64,000 bases of DNA. Origin: Candidatus Saccharimonadota bacterium. GTDB lineage: Bacteria; Patescibacteriota; Saccharimonadia; Saccharimonadales; Saccharimonadaceae. A program made the position numbers and the translations under genes. The stretch is from contig JAQBRR010000001.1 in NCBI GenBank assembly GCA_028286365.1, positions 248,001 through 312,000 of the forward strand, written 5' to 3'. The notes beneath the pieces were generated by a model. The model worked only from the letters and a program-made list of their open reading frames with translations, did no database searches and was not told the origin of the DNA. Below, one piece after another: positions 32,463 to 41,944 of the stretch (the stretch's first letter is position 1; each line of letters starts with the position of its first letter).

Positions 32463-34118
32463 ATGCCAAGTCTACGAAGTACCGTCGCTCGAGCAAATAA
32501 AAAGCTTCCGCTCCAGCTAGCAGCTACTTTGTTGGCTGGTTCGACGCTACTCTCAAGTATCCTTGGTCTTATCCGAGAGCGACTCTTAAATGGTCTCTAT
32601 CTCCATACGTATCCGCTAGGCATCGACGCCTATACGGTGGCCTTCACGATTCCTGACTTTATGTTTTTCATCCTGACGTCAGGTGCACTCAGTGTGACGT
32701 TCATTCCGATATTTAATCAGCGTCTTGCTGGCGGCAACAAAAAATCAGCCTGGGAATTATCGACAAGTATTTTAAATTTCATGGCTATTTTGACATTTGC
32801 TGTCAGTATTCTGATTATCATTTTTGCCGATCCACTTGTTCATTATGTGGTTGGTCCTGGTCTTGATGAGTCTGGTAGGGCACTGGCTGTTAGTATGATG
32901 CGTGTGATTGCGGTCAACCCACTATTATTTGCAATCGCAACGGTTGTTGCGAGTATGCAACAAGCTATCGGACGATTTACGTTCTTTGCACTCGCGCCAA
33001 CCGTCTATAGTATCGGCATTATCATCGGAGCATTATTTTTTACAAAAGGCATTAACATATTTGGCTGGCAAGTTTTTGAAGGTGGAATTATGGGACTGGC
33101 GCTCGGTGTAATCCTTGGTTCAATACTACAGCTACTCGTTAGTAGTATTGGGTTACTAGGGATGGGCTTTGATTATCGCTTTAAGATTTTTTGGAAAAAC
33201 AAAGGTTTTCGTAGAATGCTTTTGATACTACCTGCACGCTCACTCGATCAAGGTATTGACTATGTGAATAGTATTGTTGAAGTTAACCTAGCATCTCGTA
33301 TGGCTGCAGCAACGATTCGTTCATACCAACAAGCCACCATGTTGTCATTCGTACCAATTAATCTTATTGGTGTCGCGATTAGTACGGCTGCATTTCCACG
33401 AATGTCAGAACGACTAGCTGAGGGCCGACCCGATCTATATAAACAAGAATTACAAACAGTGCTCCGCGTTATTATTTGGCTCGCGCTTCCCGTAACCGTT
33501 ATTGCATTCTTCCTGCGAGGTTACCTCGTAAGCTTTATTATTAATGGTGGTGACACGCTGATTGCAAGCATCTTTGGAATACTGGCGATTGTTATTACCT
33601 TTCGCTCTATTTACTATATTGCGGCGAAAAGTTTCTATGCGCACCAAGACACCAAGACGCCACTCTACGTTTCTTTCTTTACGATTGCACTAAACATTAC
33701 CTTAGCCGTCTGGTTCACTATGGGGCTTGGCATGGGACCATATGGACTAGCTTGGGCCGCTGCCATTGTTGCAGTTGTTGAAGTCTCGATATTGCTCACG
33801 ATTATGACACGTCGTATTCCGGGATTATTCGGAAGAGCATTTGTGGGCTCGGTCGCGAGAATGACAAGTGCTGCAGGATTTACGGCGCTCGTTACATATA
33901 TTCTTGTAAACTTATTACCACTCAGCGCTAATGAACAAGGTTTCTATTCGAGCTTTCCAAAATTCTTGTTCATTGTTCTGGTGAGCGGAATCGCATACTT
34001 ATTTTTTAGTAATTTGTTAAAGCTTGAAGAAGTAAGACCGATCTTAACACGCACTAAACGAATCGTTATTTATATTTTAACGCGTGCTAAAAGAATCATC
34101 TTCTACAAGGATAGATAA
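32463..34118 (+). CDS. murJ: Lipid II flippase MurJ (MviN family)
   Basis: 551 residues with about 14 membrane helices. The N-terminal AATLLAGSTLLSSILGLIRERLL, DAYTVAFTIPDFMFFILTSGALS and VTFIPIF are typical MviN/MurJ blocks, and RSLDQGIDYVNSIVEVNLAS with ISTAAFPRMSE matches the central part. It moves lipid II across the membrane, in line with murC elsewhere in the window. A basic C-terminal tail with repeated TRTKRIVIY-like segments is cytoplasmic. Confidence 0.94.
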   Translation: MPSLRSTVARANKKLPLQLAATLLAGSTLLSSILGLIRERLLNGLYLHTYPLGIDAYTVAFTIPDFMFFILTSGALSVTFIPIFNQRLAGGNKKSAWELSTSILNFMAILTFAVSILIIIFADPLVHYVVGPGLDESGRALAVSMMRVIAVNPLLFAIATVVASMQQAIGRFTFFALAPTVYSIGIIIGALFFTKGINIFGWQVFEGGIMGLALGVILGSILQLLVSSIGLLGMGFDYRFKIFWKNKGFRRMLLILPARSLDQGIDYVNSIVEVNLASRMAAATIRSYQQATMLSFVPINLIGVAISTAAFPRMSERLAEGRPDLYKQELQTVLRVIIWLALPVTVIAFFLRGYLVSFIINGGDTLIASIFGILAIVITFRSIYYIAAKSFYAHQDTKTPLYVSFFTIALNITLAVWFTMGLGMGPYGLAWAAAIVAVVEVSILLTIMTRRIPGLFGRAFVGSVARMTSAAGFTALVTYILVNLLPLSANEQGFYSSFPKFLFIVLVSGIAYLFFSNLLKLEEVRPILTRTKRIVIYILTRAKRIIFYKDR

Positions 34119-34123
34119 TTCAG

Positions 34124-35902
34124 ATGAATCAAACACAGATTCGTAACTTTTGTATTATTGCCCATATTGATCACGGTAAGTCTACTCTTGCCGATCGTAT
34201 GCTCGAGATCACCGGTACGGTACTCAAGCGTGACATGAAGTCACAACTACTCGATAGTATGGATCTGGAACGTGAAAAGGGAATTACGATTAAACTTGCG
34301 CCTGTTCGTATGAAGTATAAAGATTACGATCTTAACCTGATTGATACACCTGGGCATGTCGACTTTAGTTATGAAGTCAGTCGCTCGCTTGCTGCCTGTG
34401 AAGGTGCTGTCCTAGTAGTTGATGCGAGTCAGGGCATTCAGGCCCAGACACTTGCGAACGTATATTTAGCGCTTGCTGCTAACCTCACGATTATCCCAGT
34501 CCTTAATAAAATAGATTTGCCTGCCGCCGACGTCGCACGAGTAAGTGCTGAAATCATTAACTTACTAGGCTGCACGGATGATGAAATTTTGAAGATTAGT
34601 GCCAAGACTGGTCAAGGAGTAGATGCAGTACTTGATGCAGTCATTGAGCGAATCGCACCACCGAGGGGTGATAGCGCTGCACCGACAAGGGCGCTTATCT
34701 TTGATAGCTATTACGATGACTATCGAGGCGTTATTCTCTATATCCGTGTTGTTGATGGCACGATTAAAAAAGGCGATACAATTGAGATGATTGCAACTAG
34801 CGCAAATGGTTTGGCGCTCGAGGTCGGGTCTCTCAGCCCAGCGATGAAAGCTGGCGGTGATCTGGGTAATGGTGAAATTGGTTATATTGTGACCAACCTA
34901 CGCACCACGCGTGAAGCACGAGTGGGAGACACAGTCACGACGAAACGCTCTCATACCGATGAGCAATTGCCTGGTTACAAATTAGTAAAGCCATTTGTCT
35001 ATGCAGGATTCTTTCCTGTTAGTAATGATGATTATCAAGACCTGAAGGATGCTGTTGAAAAATTAAGTCTTAGTGATTCTGCCTTGCAGTTTGAACCAGA
35101 AAACTCACCAGTCTTAGGCTTTGGTGTACGTATTGGTTTCTTGGGGCTACTGCATATGGATATTATCCGAGAGCGCCTAGAGCGTGAGTACAATCTTGAT
35201 TTAGTTGTAACGAATCCATCAACCGACTACCAAGTTAGTCTTTCATCAGGTGATGAACTCGATATTAAAAGCGCCAGTGAACTGCCAGATGTGAGTCGAG
35301 TGCGTGAGATTCGTGAACCTTGGATTAAAGGCGAGATTGTCGTACCGCAATCCTATATTGGTGCGGTACTGCAGCTGATTATCAATAAGCGCGGTCGACA
35401 AAGTAATCTTAGCTACATTGATGAGCAGGCACTTATTAGTTTTGAAGCACCGCTTGCTAATTTATTAACAGATTTTTATGATCAGCTAAAGTCTGTCACG
35501 AGCGGCTACGGCTCATTTAATTACGAACTCGATAATTATCGCACAGAAGACTTAGTACGTATTGATTTTTATGTCGCTGGCGCAATGATTGATGCGCTTA
35601 GTATTATGGCGCACAGATCTGAATCTCAGTACCTCGGTCGGACTATCGTCGATAAATTAAAAGATGTTATTCCTAGGCAAAACTTCCAAGTTGCACTTCA
35701 GGCTGCGATTGGCGGTAAATTTATTGCACGCGCTGATCTATCGGCCTATCGCAAGGATGTGACAACTGGTCTGTATGGTGGTGATGTATCGCGTAAAAAG
35801 AAGGTTCTGGCTAAACAAGCCAAAGGAAAAAAACGTATGAAGCGTTTTGGCAAAGTAGATATCCCATCTGAAGCATTTACCGTAATGCTCAAACGTGACT
35901 AG
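34124..35902 (+). CDS. lepA: Elongation factor 4 (LepA)
   Basis: 592 residues. The GTPase motifs are G1 AHIDHGKST (13-21), G2/G3 region EREKGITIK and DTPGHVDF, and G4 NKIDLP. The LepA-specific C-terminal domain is present (GGDVSRKKKVLAKQAKGKKRM). It binds stalled ribosomes and is the near-universal bacterial EF-4. It starts five bases after murJ. The stop shares CTAG with the convergent tatC stop. Confidence 0.97.
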   Translation: MNQTQIRNFCIIAHIDHGKSTLADRMLEITGTVLKRDMKSQLLDSMDLEREKGITIKLAPVRMKYKDYDLNLIDTPGHVDFSYEVSRSLAACEGAVLVVDASQGIQAQTLANVYLALAANLTIIPVLNKIDLPAADVARVSAEIINLLGCTDDEILKISAKTGQGVDAVLDAVIERIAPPRGDSAAPTRALIFDSYYDDYRGVILYIRVVDGTIKKGDTIEMIATSANGLALEVGSLSPAMKAGGDLGNGEIGYIVTNLRTTREARVGDTVTTKRSHTDEQLPGYKLVKPFVYAGFFPVSNDDYQDLKDAVEKLSLSDSALQFEPENSPVLGFGVRIGFLGLLHMDIIRERLEREYNLDLVVTNPSTDYQVSLSSGDELDIKSASELPDVSRVREIREPWIKGEIVVPQSYIGAVLQLIINKRGRQSNLSYIDEQALISFEAPLANLLTDFYDQLKSVTSGYGSFNYELDNYRTEDLVRIDFYVAGAMIDALSIMAHRSESQYLGRTIVDKLKDVIPRQNFQVALQAAIGGKFIARADLSAYRKDVTTGLYGGDVSRKKKVLAKQAKGKKRMKRFGKVDIPSEAFTVMLKRD

Positions 35903-36921
35903 AAGGAAACAAGACGAGCTCGAGGATCGAGTGGAATTGGGTCATGTACGCGGTGAACCCATTCAGGTGGCGTAATGGCAGCTGGTCGAACTTTAGGTGA
36001 TCGAATATCCATACTTGTTTGCTTTGATGGTCGCGTGCTACTTACAACAGGTGTCTGAAAAACTGGCTGTGCATGTTCTACTTCGGGTTGTTGTCCGATG
36101 AGATCTTCAAAGGACAGTACTTCGAGGGATAACGTAGAGTCTGGCATAGCCGATAAGTCTAAGCGAGGTTGGAGTGCCTTTGCTCTGTGGTTTGCATGTG
36201 CGTGTTGAATCGCCACGATAACTATTGAAAGATTGTAGAGAACGATAATCGGCAGTGCAATTAGTAGGGTTGTTATTAAATCAAAGGCAAATGGTACCAA
36301 AACACTAATAACCAAGCTACCTATAATAACCCATTTTTCACTTGATAAAAGCATTCGTGGGCGGAGCGGCTTAATGCGATCAATAAATCCAATCAAAAGG
36401 GGAATTTGGAAGACAATAACAAAAGTAATAATGACATTAGTCACAAATCCTAAATAACTGTCGGCTGATATCAGTGCATTCAGGCCGCTAACTTGAAAGC
36501 CTGCAAAGAACCGAAGTGCTCCTGGGATAATGTAGTAAAAGCCAAAGGCGGCACCAGCAAACGCAAGCAGTGCTGACATTAGGGAAGTGGTAACAACACG
36601 CCTGACTGGTATTGGCTGTGAGAACGCTGGTCTAATGAACATGATGAGGTTGAATATAATAACAGGAATCGCAATAGCAAGAGCTCCCATAAAACAGATC
36701 TTCATCACGAACGAAAAGCTACCAGATGGTGTGCTGTAAAAGAGTGGTGAGCCAAGAGGTGAGCGTAAGAAATTAAGCAGTGGTCCGTAGAAGGCATAGA
36801 CGACGACTCCCGCGAGAGTGAGCGCAAGTATAGATATCAGTAGCCGTCTCCGTAGTTCACGGATATGATCAACCAGCTTAGTCGCAGAATGCGAATGTTG
36901 TACTGATTTTGGCACGGCCAC
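35899..36921 (-). CDS. tatC: Sec-independent translocase TatC with C-terminal extension
   Basis: 340 residues. Six membrane helices with the TatC start LVDHIRELRRRLLIS, FYSTPSGSFSFVMKICFMGALAI, and the ...FYYIIPGALRFFAGF block. It recognises twin-arginine signals. After the last helix (about residue 230) there is an unusually long cytoplasmic tail of about 105 residues rich in Pro, Ser, Thr and Arg. Start GTG 36921 has GGGGG just upstream. It follows tatA by six bases. The stop shares CTAG with lepA. Confidence 0.93.
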   Translation of the reverse strand: MAVPKSVQHSHSATKLVDHIRELRRRLLISILALTLAGVVVYAFYGPLLNFLRSPLGSPLFYSTPSGSFSFVMKICFMGALAIAIPVIIFNLIMFIRPAFSQPIPVRRVVTTSLMSALLAFAGAAFGFYYIIPGALRFFAGFQVSGLNALISADSYLGFVTNVIITFVIVFQIPLLIGFIDRIKPLRPRMLLSSEKWVIIGSLVISVLVPFAFDLITTLLIALPIIVLYNLSIVIVAIQHAHANHRAKALQPRLDLSAMPDSTLSLEVLSFEDLIGQQPEVEHAQPVFQTPVVSSTRPSKQTSMDIRSPKVRPAAITPPEWVHRVHDPIPLDPRARLVSF

Positions 36922-36927
36922 CCCCGG

Positions 36928-37122
36928 TTATGATTTTTTAGTCGTCTTCTTGACTGTCTTTGCAGCTACTTCGTCTTTGTCGTCGTATTCGCCGTTTAGC
37001 GCTTTTTTGAATTCGCTACGCGATTTACCGAGTCCCCTGGCAAATTCTGGAAGCTTCTTGCCTCCAACAAATAATAGCACTATCGCTAGAACGATAATTG
37101 CAATAATTTCAATTTTTCCCAT
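36928..37122 (-). CDS. tatA: Twin-arginine translocase subunit TatA
   Basis: 64 residues. One N-terminal helix (IEIIAIIVLAIVLLFVGGKKLP), the hinge KKLPEFARGLGKS and an amphipathic helix, then a Lys-rich tail. It forms the pore with TatC downstream. AGGGAG stands 6 bases before ATG 37122. TatA alone, without TatB, is the minimal system. Confidence 0.95.
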   Translation of the reverse strand: MGKIEIIAIIVLAIVLLFVGGKKLPEFARGLGKSRSEFKKALNGEYDDKDEVAAKTVKKTTKKS

Positions 37123-37191
37123 ATACTCCCTCTTTCTCTCTACGTACTACTATTAATATAAGCAATAAGAGGTGATTTTACAAGGGGGTTA

Positions 37192-37809
37192 TTAGCGCGA
37201 GGCACGCTCGGCGAGTTGTTTGACGATGTCGTCTCGAACCTCTTCGCGAGACTTAGTTGCGTCGATTTCGATTAGTAAACCAAGCTGACGGTAATGATCA
37301 ATAACGGGTGTGGTTTTTTGTTCAAATTCTTCGAACCTGGTCTCAATGAGTTTTTCGTCATCATCATCGCGATCCCCGCGATCTTTTAAGTCTTTACTTT
37401 TGTGAAGACGTTCTAAGGCATCTTCGCGAGATACAACCAGGTAGATAACAGCCTTTAGAGGATGGCTCGCTTCCTCTAATACTTGCATGACACCATCTTC
37501 TTCACCGTACCAACGACCAACAGAGCTTAGTAGGAGAGGTTTGCCTTGAAGTGAGGATTGGCTAAGGTAGGGAAGTACCATTTTGACAAATAGACTACTA
37601 GGCATGAGTGTCCCTTCATCAAAGTAGGACTTTATCTCGGGCGTAATCCCGGCTCGAAAAATGTCACCGCTGCCAATTTGAGGCCCGTTAAACAATTTTG
37701 CTAAGCGATTAGTTTGATCATCTTTGCCCGCGAAAGGTAAGCCGAAGATATTAATCGAACCGCTTCCTAACCAGTCAGAAATAGTAGCAATCTGTTTTGG
37801 ATCAACCAT
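37192..37809 (-). CDS. Adenylate kinase-like nucleoside monophosphate kinase
   Basis: 205 residues. The P-loop is GLPFAGKDDQT (23-33), where Adk normally has G.PGAGKGTQ. IGSGDIFRAG resembles the NMP-binding ISTGDMLRA, and a DR.D-type lid segment (KDRGDRDDDDEKLIETR) matches the RxDD of Adk. The lid is short. It may act on a different nucleotide or be a slightly degenerate Adk. TATACT lies 11 bases before ATG, so the leader is very short. Confidence 0.72.
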   Translation of the reverse strand: MVDPKQIATISDWLGSGSINIFGLPFAGKDDQTNRLAKLFNGPQIGSGDIFRAGITPEIKSYFDEGTLMPSSLFVKMVLPYLSQSSLQGKPLLLSSVGRWYGEEDGVMQVLEEASHPLKAVIYLVVSREDALERLHKSKDLKDRGDRDDDDEKLIETRFEEFEQKTTPVIDHYRQLGLLIEIDATKSREEVRDDIVKQLAERASR

Positions 37810-37922
37810 ATGTAGTAGGTAGTATACTGATTCTCCCGTGAATCGACAAGTGTAAGCGCGTATCTCATTACCGTTCGTGGTCCTACTACCCGATTTACTG
37901 ACCCAAAAGCCTCACGGGCTTT

Positions 37923-37949
37923 CTAGCACTCATTGACATTGAGTGCCAA
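37923..37949. promoter_or_regulatory. CIRCE operator of hrcA-grpE
   Basis: CTAGCACTC, 9-base spacer, GAGTGCCAA. The -35 box TTGACA (37933-37938) lies in the spacer and pairs with TACAAT (37957-37962) at 18 bases. HrcA binding would block the promoter. The -10 ends 6 bases before ATG 37969. Confidence 0.93.
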
Positions 37950-37968
37950 ATCGGGCTACAATATTGAC

Positions 37969-38679
37969 ATGACAGAACGCCAAATGCAGATACTGGCCGC
38001 AATTATCGAACAGCATGCAGAGATCGCTGCACCAGTGGGAAGTGTAATGCTTGCCAAGCTTTTTGGCGTATCGAGCGCCACGATTCGAAGCGAAATGGCA
38101 CGTCTTGAAGAAATGGGTCTGATTGCTCAGCCACATACTAGTGCTGGTCGTGTCCCGACTGATGCAGGCTATCGTTTTTATGTTAATACTCTCAATGAGT
38201 TACATGCCAATGAACCACAGACGATGTTATCAGATCGTAGTGCTAAGGCGATTGAAGCTCGCGTTGGTAACCAGACGGGCGCTGATCGAGCAATTCGTAG
38301 TGCTGTTGATAGTCTTGTTGATCTGACGCACAATTTAGGCCTCGCTACGATTGGCGATGAACTGTATCTTAGTGGTATTGGTAATCTTTTCTCGCAACCG
38401 GAATTTGCCTCAGCTAATCACACTCAGGAAGTAGCAAGACTACTTGATAATTTAGAGCCTTGGTTACGCGAAGCTGCTCCTAATGAGCCATTGAACGTTT
38501 ATATTGGTGCCGAAAACCCTATCGGTAAGTCTAGTGGCGCAAGTCTCATTATTAGCAGGTTTCGTTCACCATACAGTGACCGTAGTTATATTGGAGTCCT
38601 CGGATCAACTCGTCAAAGTTACGCAAAGGTAATGCGCCTCGTTCGTCATGCGGGTGCAATGTTGGAGGAAGTATTGTAA
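37969..38679 (+). CDS. hrcA: Heat-inducible transcription repressor HrcA (short form)
   Basis: 236 residues from ATG 37969, which lies 6 bases after TACAAT; a TTG at 37933 would be inside the operator. The winged helix (MTERQMQILAAIIEQ..., GVSSATIRSEMARLEEMGLI, QPHTSAGRVPTDAGYRFYV) is typical. Common HrcA has about 340 residues; the middle dimerisation/inserted region is much reduced. C-terminal GAF-like block SLIISRFRSPYSDRSYIGVLG is kept. It represses its own operon and, by CIRCE sites, dnaK and dnaJ. Confidence 0.93.
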   Translation: MTERQMQILAAIIEQHAEIAAPVGSVMLAKLFGVSSATIRSEMARLEEMGLIAQPHTSAGRVPTDAGYRFYVNTLNELHANEPQTMLSDRSAKAIEARVGNQTGADRAIRSAVDSLVDLTHNLGLATIGDELYLSGIGNLFSQPEFASANHTQEVARLLDNLEPWLREAAPNEPLNVYIGAENPIGKSSGASLIISRFRSPYSDRSYIGVLGSTRQSYAKVMRLVRHAGAMLEEVL

Positions 38680-39143
38680 TGGCAAAGAGTAAAATTCAAG
38701 AACAACTCGAACTGCAAGTGGCAGAACTAACTGGTGACGTACAGCGTACGCGTGCCGACTTCGAGAACTTTCGTAAACGTTCAGAGGCTGACAAATTACA
38801 AGCTCGTGAATCAGGTCAGGCCAGTGCTATCCTGAAATTACTCCCTGTGATTGATAATATTGAGCGTGCCATTGCCTACACTCCAGAGGAGCTTAAAGAC
38901 AATGCTTGGGTACAAAGTGTCTCAGGACTCGTCAAGAATCTCGATAAATCACTCGAGAGTTTAAATCTTAAGCGTATCGATGCAAGCGTAGGTACTGTTT
39001 TTAATCCAGACTTTCACGAAGCAATTCAGTTTGACGAAGATGCAACTGGCGAGCACGAAGTAATAGCCGAGGAAATGCAGGCTGGCTACACGTTAAATGG
39101 TCATGTGATTCGTCACGCGATGGTTAAAGTAACACGTCAATAA
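38679..39143 (+). CDS. grpE: Nucleotide exchange factor GrpE
   Basis: 154 residues. A coiled-coil N-terminus (EQLELQVAELTGDVQRTRADFENFRKR) and the C-terminal beta domain (FNPDFHEAIQFDED, EEMQAGYTLNGHVIRHAMVKV) are typical. It releases ADP from DnaK. The start overlaps the hrcA stop (TAATG) and GGAGGA lies upstream. dnaK is separated from it by about 800 bases that contain an unrelated gene on the other strand. Confidence 0.95.
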   Translation: MAKSKIQEQLELQVAELTGDVQRTRADFENFRKRSEADKLQARESGQASAILKLLPVIDNIERAIAYTPEELKDNAWVQSVSGLVKNLDKSLESLNLKRIDASVGTVFNPDFHEAIQFDEDATGEHEVIAEEMQAGYTLNGHVIRHAMVKVTRQ

Positions 39144-39187
39144 TACTCATTCCACATTCCACTACACAGTGATGAAACATGGAATGA

Positions 39188-39203
39188 GCAGGGAGGACCC
39201 TGC
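39188..39203. terminator. Hairpin between grpE and the inserted gene
   Basis: GCAGGG-AGGA-CCCTGC forms a perfect 6-pair stem. A larger stem CTCATTCCA/TGGAATGAG (39147-39189) surrounds the region just after grpE. Neither has a good T-run. Confidence 0.4.
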
Positions 39204-39242
39204 GCATCCAGACACATATTTCGCACGTTCGATTTGGGTTTC

Positions 39243-39650
39243 TCAGCCGAAGTTGATGGTGTATGCGCTAATGCGCTCACCATTATCCTCTAACGAGATC
39301 CCAGCAAAGAACGTGTTCACTCTCCGAATTGCTTGCTTGAAGATGTCAAGCTCGAGACCACCTAGGGATAGGTGGTAACGCAACTCGGAGGCTTGTGAAA
39401 CACGTGAGTGCCCGTCACCTATGACGAAGCGCTGACAGCCGGTGGGCGGTAGCGCAGGTTTAGTTCGCGACGGTCTGATGCTGGCGCATGATACGGCTCG
39501 ACGATAGTCGACCTCACATGCATCGAAGAACATATCGTACAGGCTGGGGCCTGCAAGTAATGCTTCGATTGCCGACGGCTTGCCTTCTTGCGGGTTCTCC
39601 ATGAAGGGAACTCCTGCAATACGGGCGAGCGTTTGGGGCATGATGCTCAT
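39243..39650 (-). CDS. Unknown protein, probably horizontally acquired (135 residues)
   Basis: ATG 39650 has AGAGAGGA just upstream. The product starts MSIMPQTLARIAGVPFMENP and ends NGERISAYTINFG at TGA. It contains three cysteines and an Arg/Pro-rich middle (SIRPSRTKPALPPTG). No family recognised. The gene is clearly more GC-rich than its neighbours, lies antisense within the otherwise conserved hrcA-grpE-dnaK-dnaJ group, and is preceded by a hairpin (39671-39704), which suggests recent acquisition. Confidence 0.6.
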   Translation of the reverse strand: MSIMPQTLARIAGVPFMENPQEGKPSAIEALLAGPSLYDMFFDACEVDYRRAVSCASIRPSRTKPALPPTGCQRFVIGDGHSRVSQASELRYHLSLGGLELDIFKQAIRRVNTFFAGISLEDNGERISAYTINFG

Positions 39651-39670
39651 TGGATCCTCTCTGATATATC

Positions 39671-39704
39671 AAGAATCCGCGTCGAGTTTTCACTCAAGCG
39701 GATT
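39671..39704 (-). promoter_or_regulatory. Hairpin upstream of the inserted gene
   Basis: GAATCCGC and GCGGATTC form a perfect 8-pair stem, with an inner GAGT/ACTC stem, about 20 bases before the 39650 start on the - strand. It may be a leader structure, the terminator of a lost neighbour, or an edge mark of the insert. Confidence 0.4.
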
Positions 39705-39815
39705 CACTTGTCTTGGAGCTGCAATATGAAATTGTGTTGATGTTCCTTTAGACCGAGACTGATAATAGTCTCCTAGTAAGGTAAAATCAAGCTATTTTAT
39801 GTACAATTTTATAAG

Positions 39816-39842
39816 TTGGCACTCTTGACACGAGAGTGCCAA
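39816..39842. promoter_or_regulatory. CIRCE operator 1 of dnaK
   Basis: TTGGCACTC, 9-base spacer, GAGTGCCAA: a perfect palindrome. The -35 TTGACA (39825-39830) lies in the spacer; TATAAT (39849-39854) follows after 18 bases. Confidence 0.95.
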
Positions 39843-39862
39843 CTTATGTATAATGAAGTTAC

Positions 39863-39889
39863 TTGGCAATCTAGGACGTAGAGTGCTAA
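39863..39889. promoter_or_regulatory. CIRCE operator 2 of dnaK (degenerate)
   Basis: TTGGCAATC, 9-base spacer, GAGTGCTAA. The left arm has two mismatches to consensus. It lies just downstream of the transcription start in the dnaK leader, 21 bases from the first operator. Confidence 0.75.
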
Positions 39890-39940
39890 GATTGTAGATA
39901 GAAGATGCATACTTGATTAATTAAATTAGGAGATATAAAT

Positions 39941-41839
39941 ATGGGTAAAATTATTGGAATCGACCTCGGTACAACTAACAGCGCTGTGGCTTACATGGTT
40001 GCAGGCAAACCTGAAGTAATCGCAAATGCTGAGGGTAATCGTACAACACCAAGTGTTGTGGCGATTAACAAGAACGGTGAACGTTTAGTCGGGCAAGTTG
40101 CTCAACGTCAGCGTGTCACGAACGCCAAGAACACTATTTACGGTGTGAAACGTTTGATTGGTCGTAAATTTGGTGATAAGGAAGTTCAAAAAGATCTTGA
40201 TATTATGCCATACGAGATCGTCAAAAAGGGCGATGGTGTCGCCGTTAAGATGGGTGACAAAGATTATTCACCAGAAGAAGTATCGGCCATGATCCTTTCA
40301 AAGCTAAAGGCAGATGCCGAGGCATTCCTCGGCGAAAAAGTCACCGAAGCCGTTATTACGGTTCCTGCGTATTTCGATGACTCACAGAGGCAAGCTACTA
40401 AAGATGCCGGTAAGATTGCAGGCTTAGAAGTTAAGCGTATTATTAACGAACCAACTGCAGCTGCACTTGCCTATGGTCTAGACAGCAAGAAAGACGAAAA
40501 GATTGCTGTATTTGACCTTGGTGGTGGAACATTCGACGTTTCAATCCTCGAGCTTGGTGACGGCGTCTTTGAAGTTAAGTCAACCAATGGTGACACACAC
40601 CTCGGGGGTGAAGACTTTGATAACCGTATCGTTAATCACTTCCTTGATGTGTTTAAGAATGAACAAGGAATTGACCTAAAGTCTGACAAAGCTGCAATGC
40701 AACGCCTCAAGGACGAAGCTGAAAAAGCCAAGAAAGAACTCTCAAGCACTGCTGAGACTGATATCAATCTGCCATTCCTAACAGCTGACGCTGAAGGTCC
40801 AAAACACTTCGAGTACAAACTAACTCGCTCTAAATTAGAGGAACTTGTTAAAGATTTGATCGATGGCGTAACTGGTCCTGTTGAAAAAGCACTTAAGGAT
40901 GCCAAGTTGAAGCCAAGTGAGATTGATGAAATCGTTTTGGTTGGTGGTATGACTCGTATGCCAGCAGTTGTTGAGAAGGTTAAGGAAATCTTTGGTAAAG
41001 ATCCGCTAAAGGGTGTGAACCCTGACGAAGTTGTTGCCATCGGTGCAGCAATTCAAGGTGGAGTTCTTGCTGGTGACGTCAAAGATGTCCTGCTTCTTGA
41101 CGTAACGCCACTGTCCCTTGGTATTGAGACCATGGGTGGTGTTGCAACGAAGCTTATCGAACGAAACACAACTGTTCCGACGTCTAAATCTGAGACATTT
41201 AGCACGGCTGCTGATAACCAACCACAGGTTGAGATTCACGTTACCCAGGGTGAGCGTGAGCTCGCTGGCGATAACAAGTCACTCGGTCGTTTTAGTCTCG
41301 ACGGAATCGCACCTGCCCCTCGCGGCATTCCTCAGATCGAAGTTACATTTAATATCGATGCCAACGGAATCCTCAACGTTACAGCTAAGGATAAGGGAAC
41401 TGGTAAAGAGCAATCAATCACGATCTCTAACAGCGGTAACCTGTCTAAGGAAGATATCGAAAAGGCAGCTAAGGATGCAGAAGAGCATGCTGATGACGAC
41501 AAGAAGAAACGAGCTAGCATTGAAGCACGTAACACTCTAGAGAGTGCAATTTACCAAGCTGAGAAGATGCCTGATGAATACAAAGACAAGATTAGTGATG
41601 ACGACAAGAAAATCATTACTGATGCAGTCGAGGAGGCTAAGAAGCACCAGACAAGCGACGACAAAGATGAGCTTGAGGCTGCAGCTAAGACACTCACTGA
41701 CACGATCATGCCAATTGGCGCAAAGATGTACGAAGCTGCTTCAAAAGAGGAAGCACCTGCCTCTGAAGACGCTGACAAGAAAGATGATGAACCTGTTGAA
41801 GGTGAAGTTGTTGACGAAAAAGAAGACAAAAAGAAGTAG
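39941..41839 (+). CDS. dnaK: Chaperone DnaK (Hsp70)
   Basis: 632 residues. [14 protein letters not shown], the ATPase blocks [26 protein letters not shown] and [10 protein letters not shown], then the substrate domain ([17 protein letters not shown]) and an acidic C-terminus ending DKEDKKK-like. AGGAGA 7 bases before ATG; it has a leader of about 80 bases, unlike the leaderless hrcA. Controlled by two CIRCE sites. A strong terminator follows. Confidence 0.98.
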   Translation: MGKIIGIDLGTTNSAVAYMVAGKPEVIANAEGNRTTPSVVAINKNGERLVGQVAQRQRVTNAKNTIYGVKRLIGRKFGDKEVQKDLDIMPYEIVKKGDGVAVKMGDKDYSPEEVSAMILSKLKADAEAFLGEKVTEAVITVPAYFDDSQRQATKDAGKIAGLEVKRIINEPTAAALAYGLDSKKDEKIAVFDLGGGTFDVSILELGDGVFEVKSTNGDTHLGGEDFDNRIVNHFLDVFKNEQGIDLKSDKAAMQRLKDEAEKAKKELSSTAETDINLPFLTADAEGPKHFEYKLTRSKLEELVKDLIDGVTGPVEKALKDAKLKPSEIDEIVLVGGMTRMPAVVEKVKEIFGKDPLKGVNPDEVVAIGAAIQGGVLAGDVKDVLLLDVTPLSLGIETMGGVATKLIERNTTVPTSKSETFSTAADNQPQVEIHVTQGERELAGDNKSLGRFSLDGIAPAPRGIPQIEVTFNIDANGILNVTAKDKGTGKEQSITISNSGNLSKEDIEKAAKDAEEHADDDKKKRASIEARNTLESAIYQAEKMPDEYKDKISDDDKKIITDAVEEAKKHQTSDDKDELEAAAKTLTDTIMPIGAKMYEAASKEEAPASEDADKKDDEPVEGEVVDEKEDKKK

Positions 41840-41854
41840 TCTATCTATTACTTC

Positions 41855-41887
41855 CAAAAATGAGCCGAGTATTCGGCTCATTTTTTG
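41855..41887 (+). terminator. Intrinsic terminator of dnaK
   Basis: AAATGAGCCGA pairs with TCGGCTCATTT around a short loop, followed by TTTTTT. Confidence 0.92.
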
Positions 41888-41944
41888 TTATAAACGTTAA
41901 GGAGTATAATAAAAGTACACATATAACCAAAGAGGAGGTACCAT

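Noticed and set aside
40636-41040. Long Ser-rich frame antisense to dnaK.
   Set aside because: Shadow of a highly expressed gene with biased codons; no promoter or start signal.
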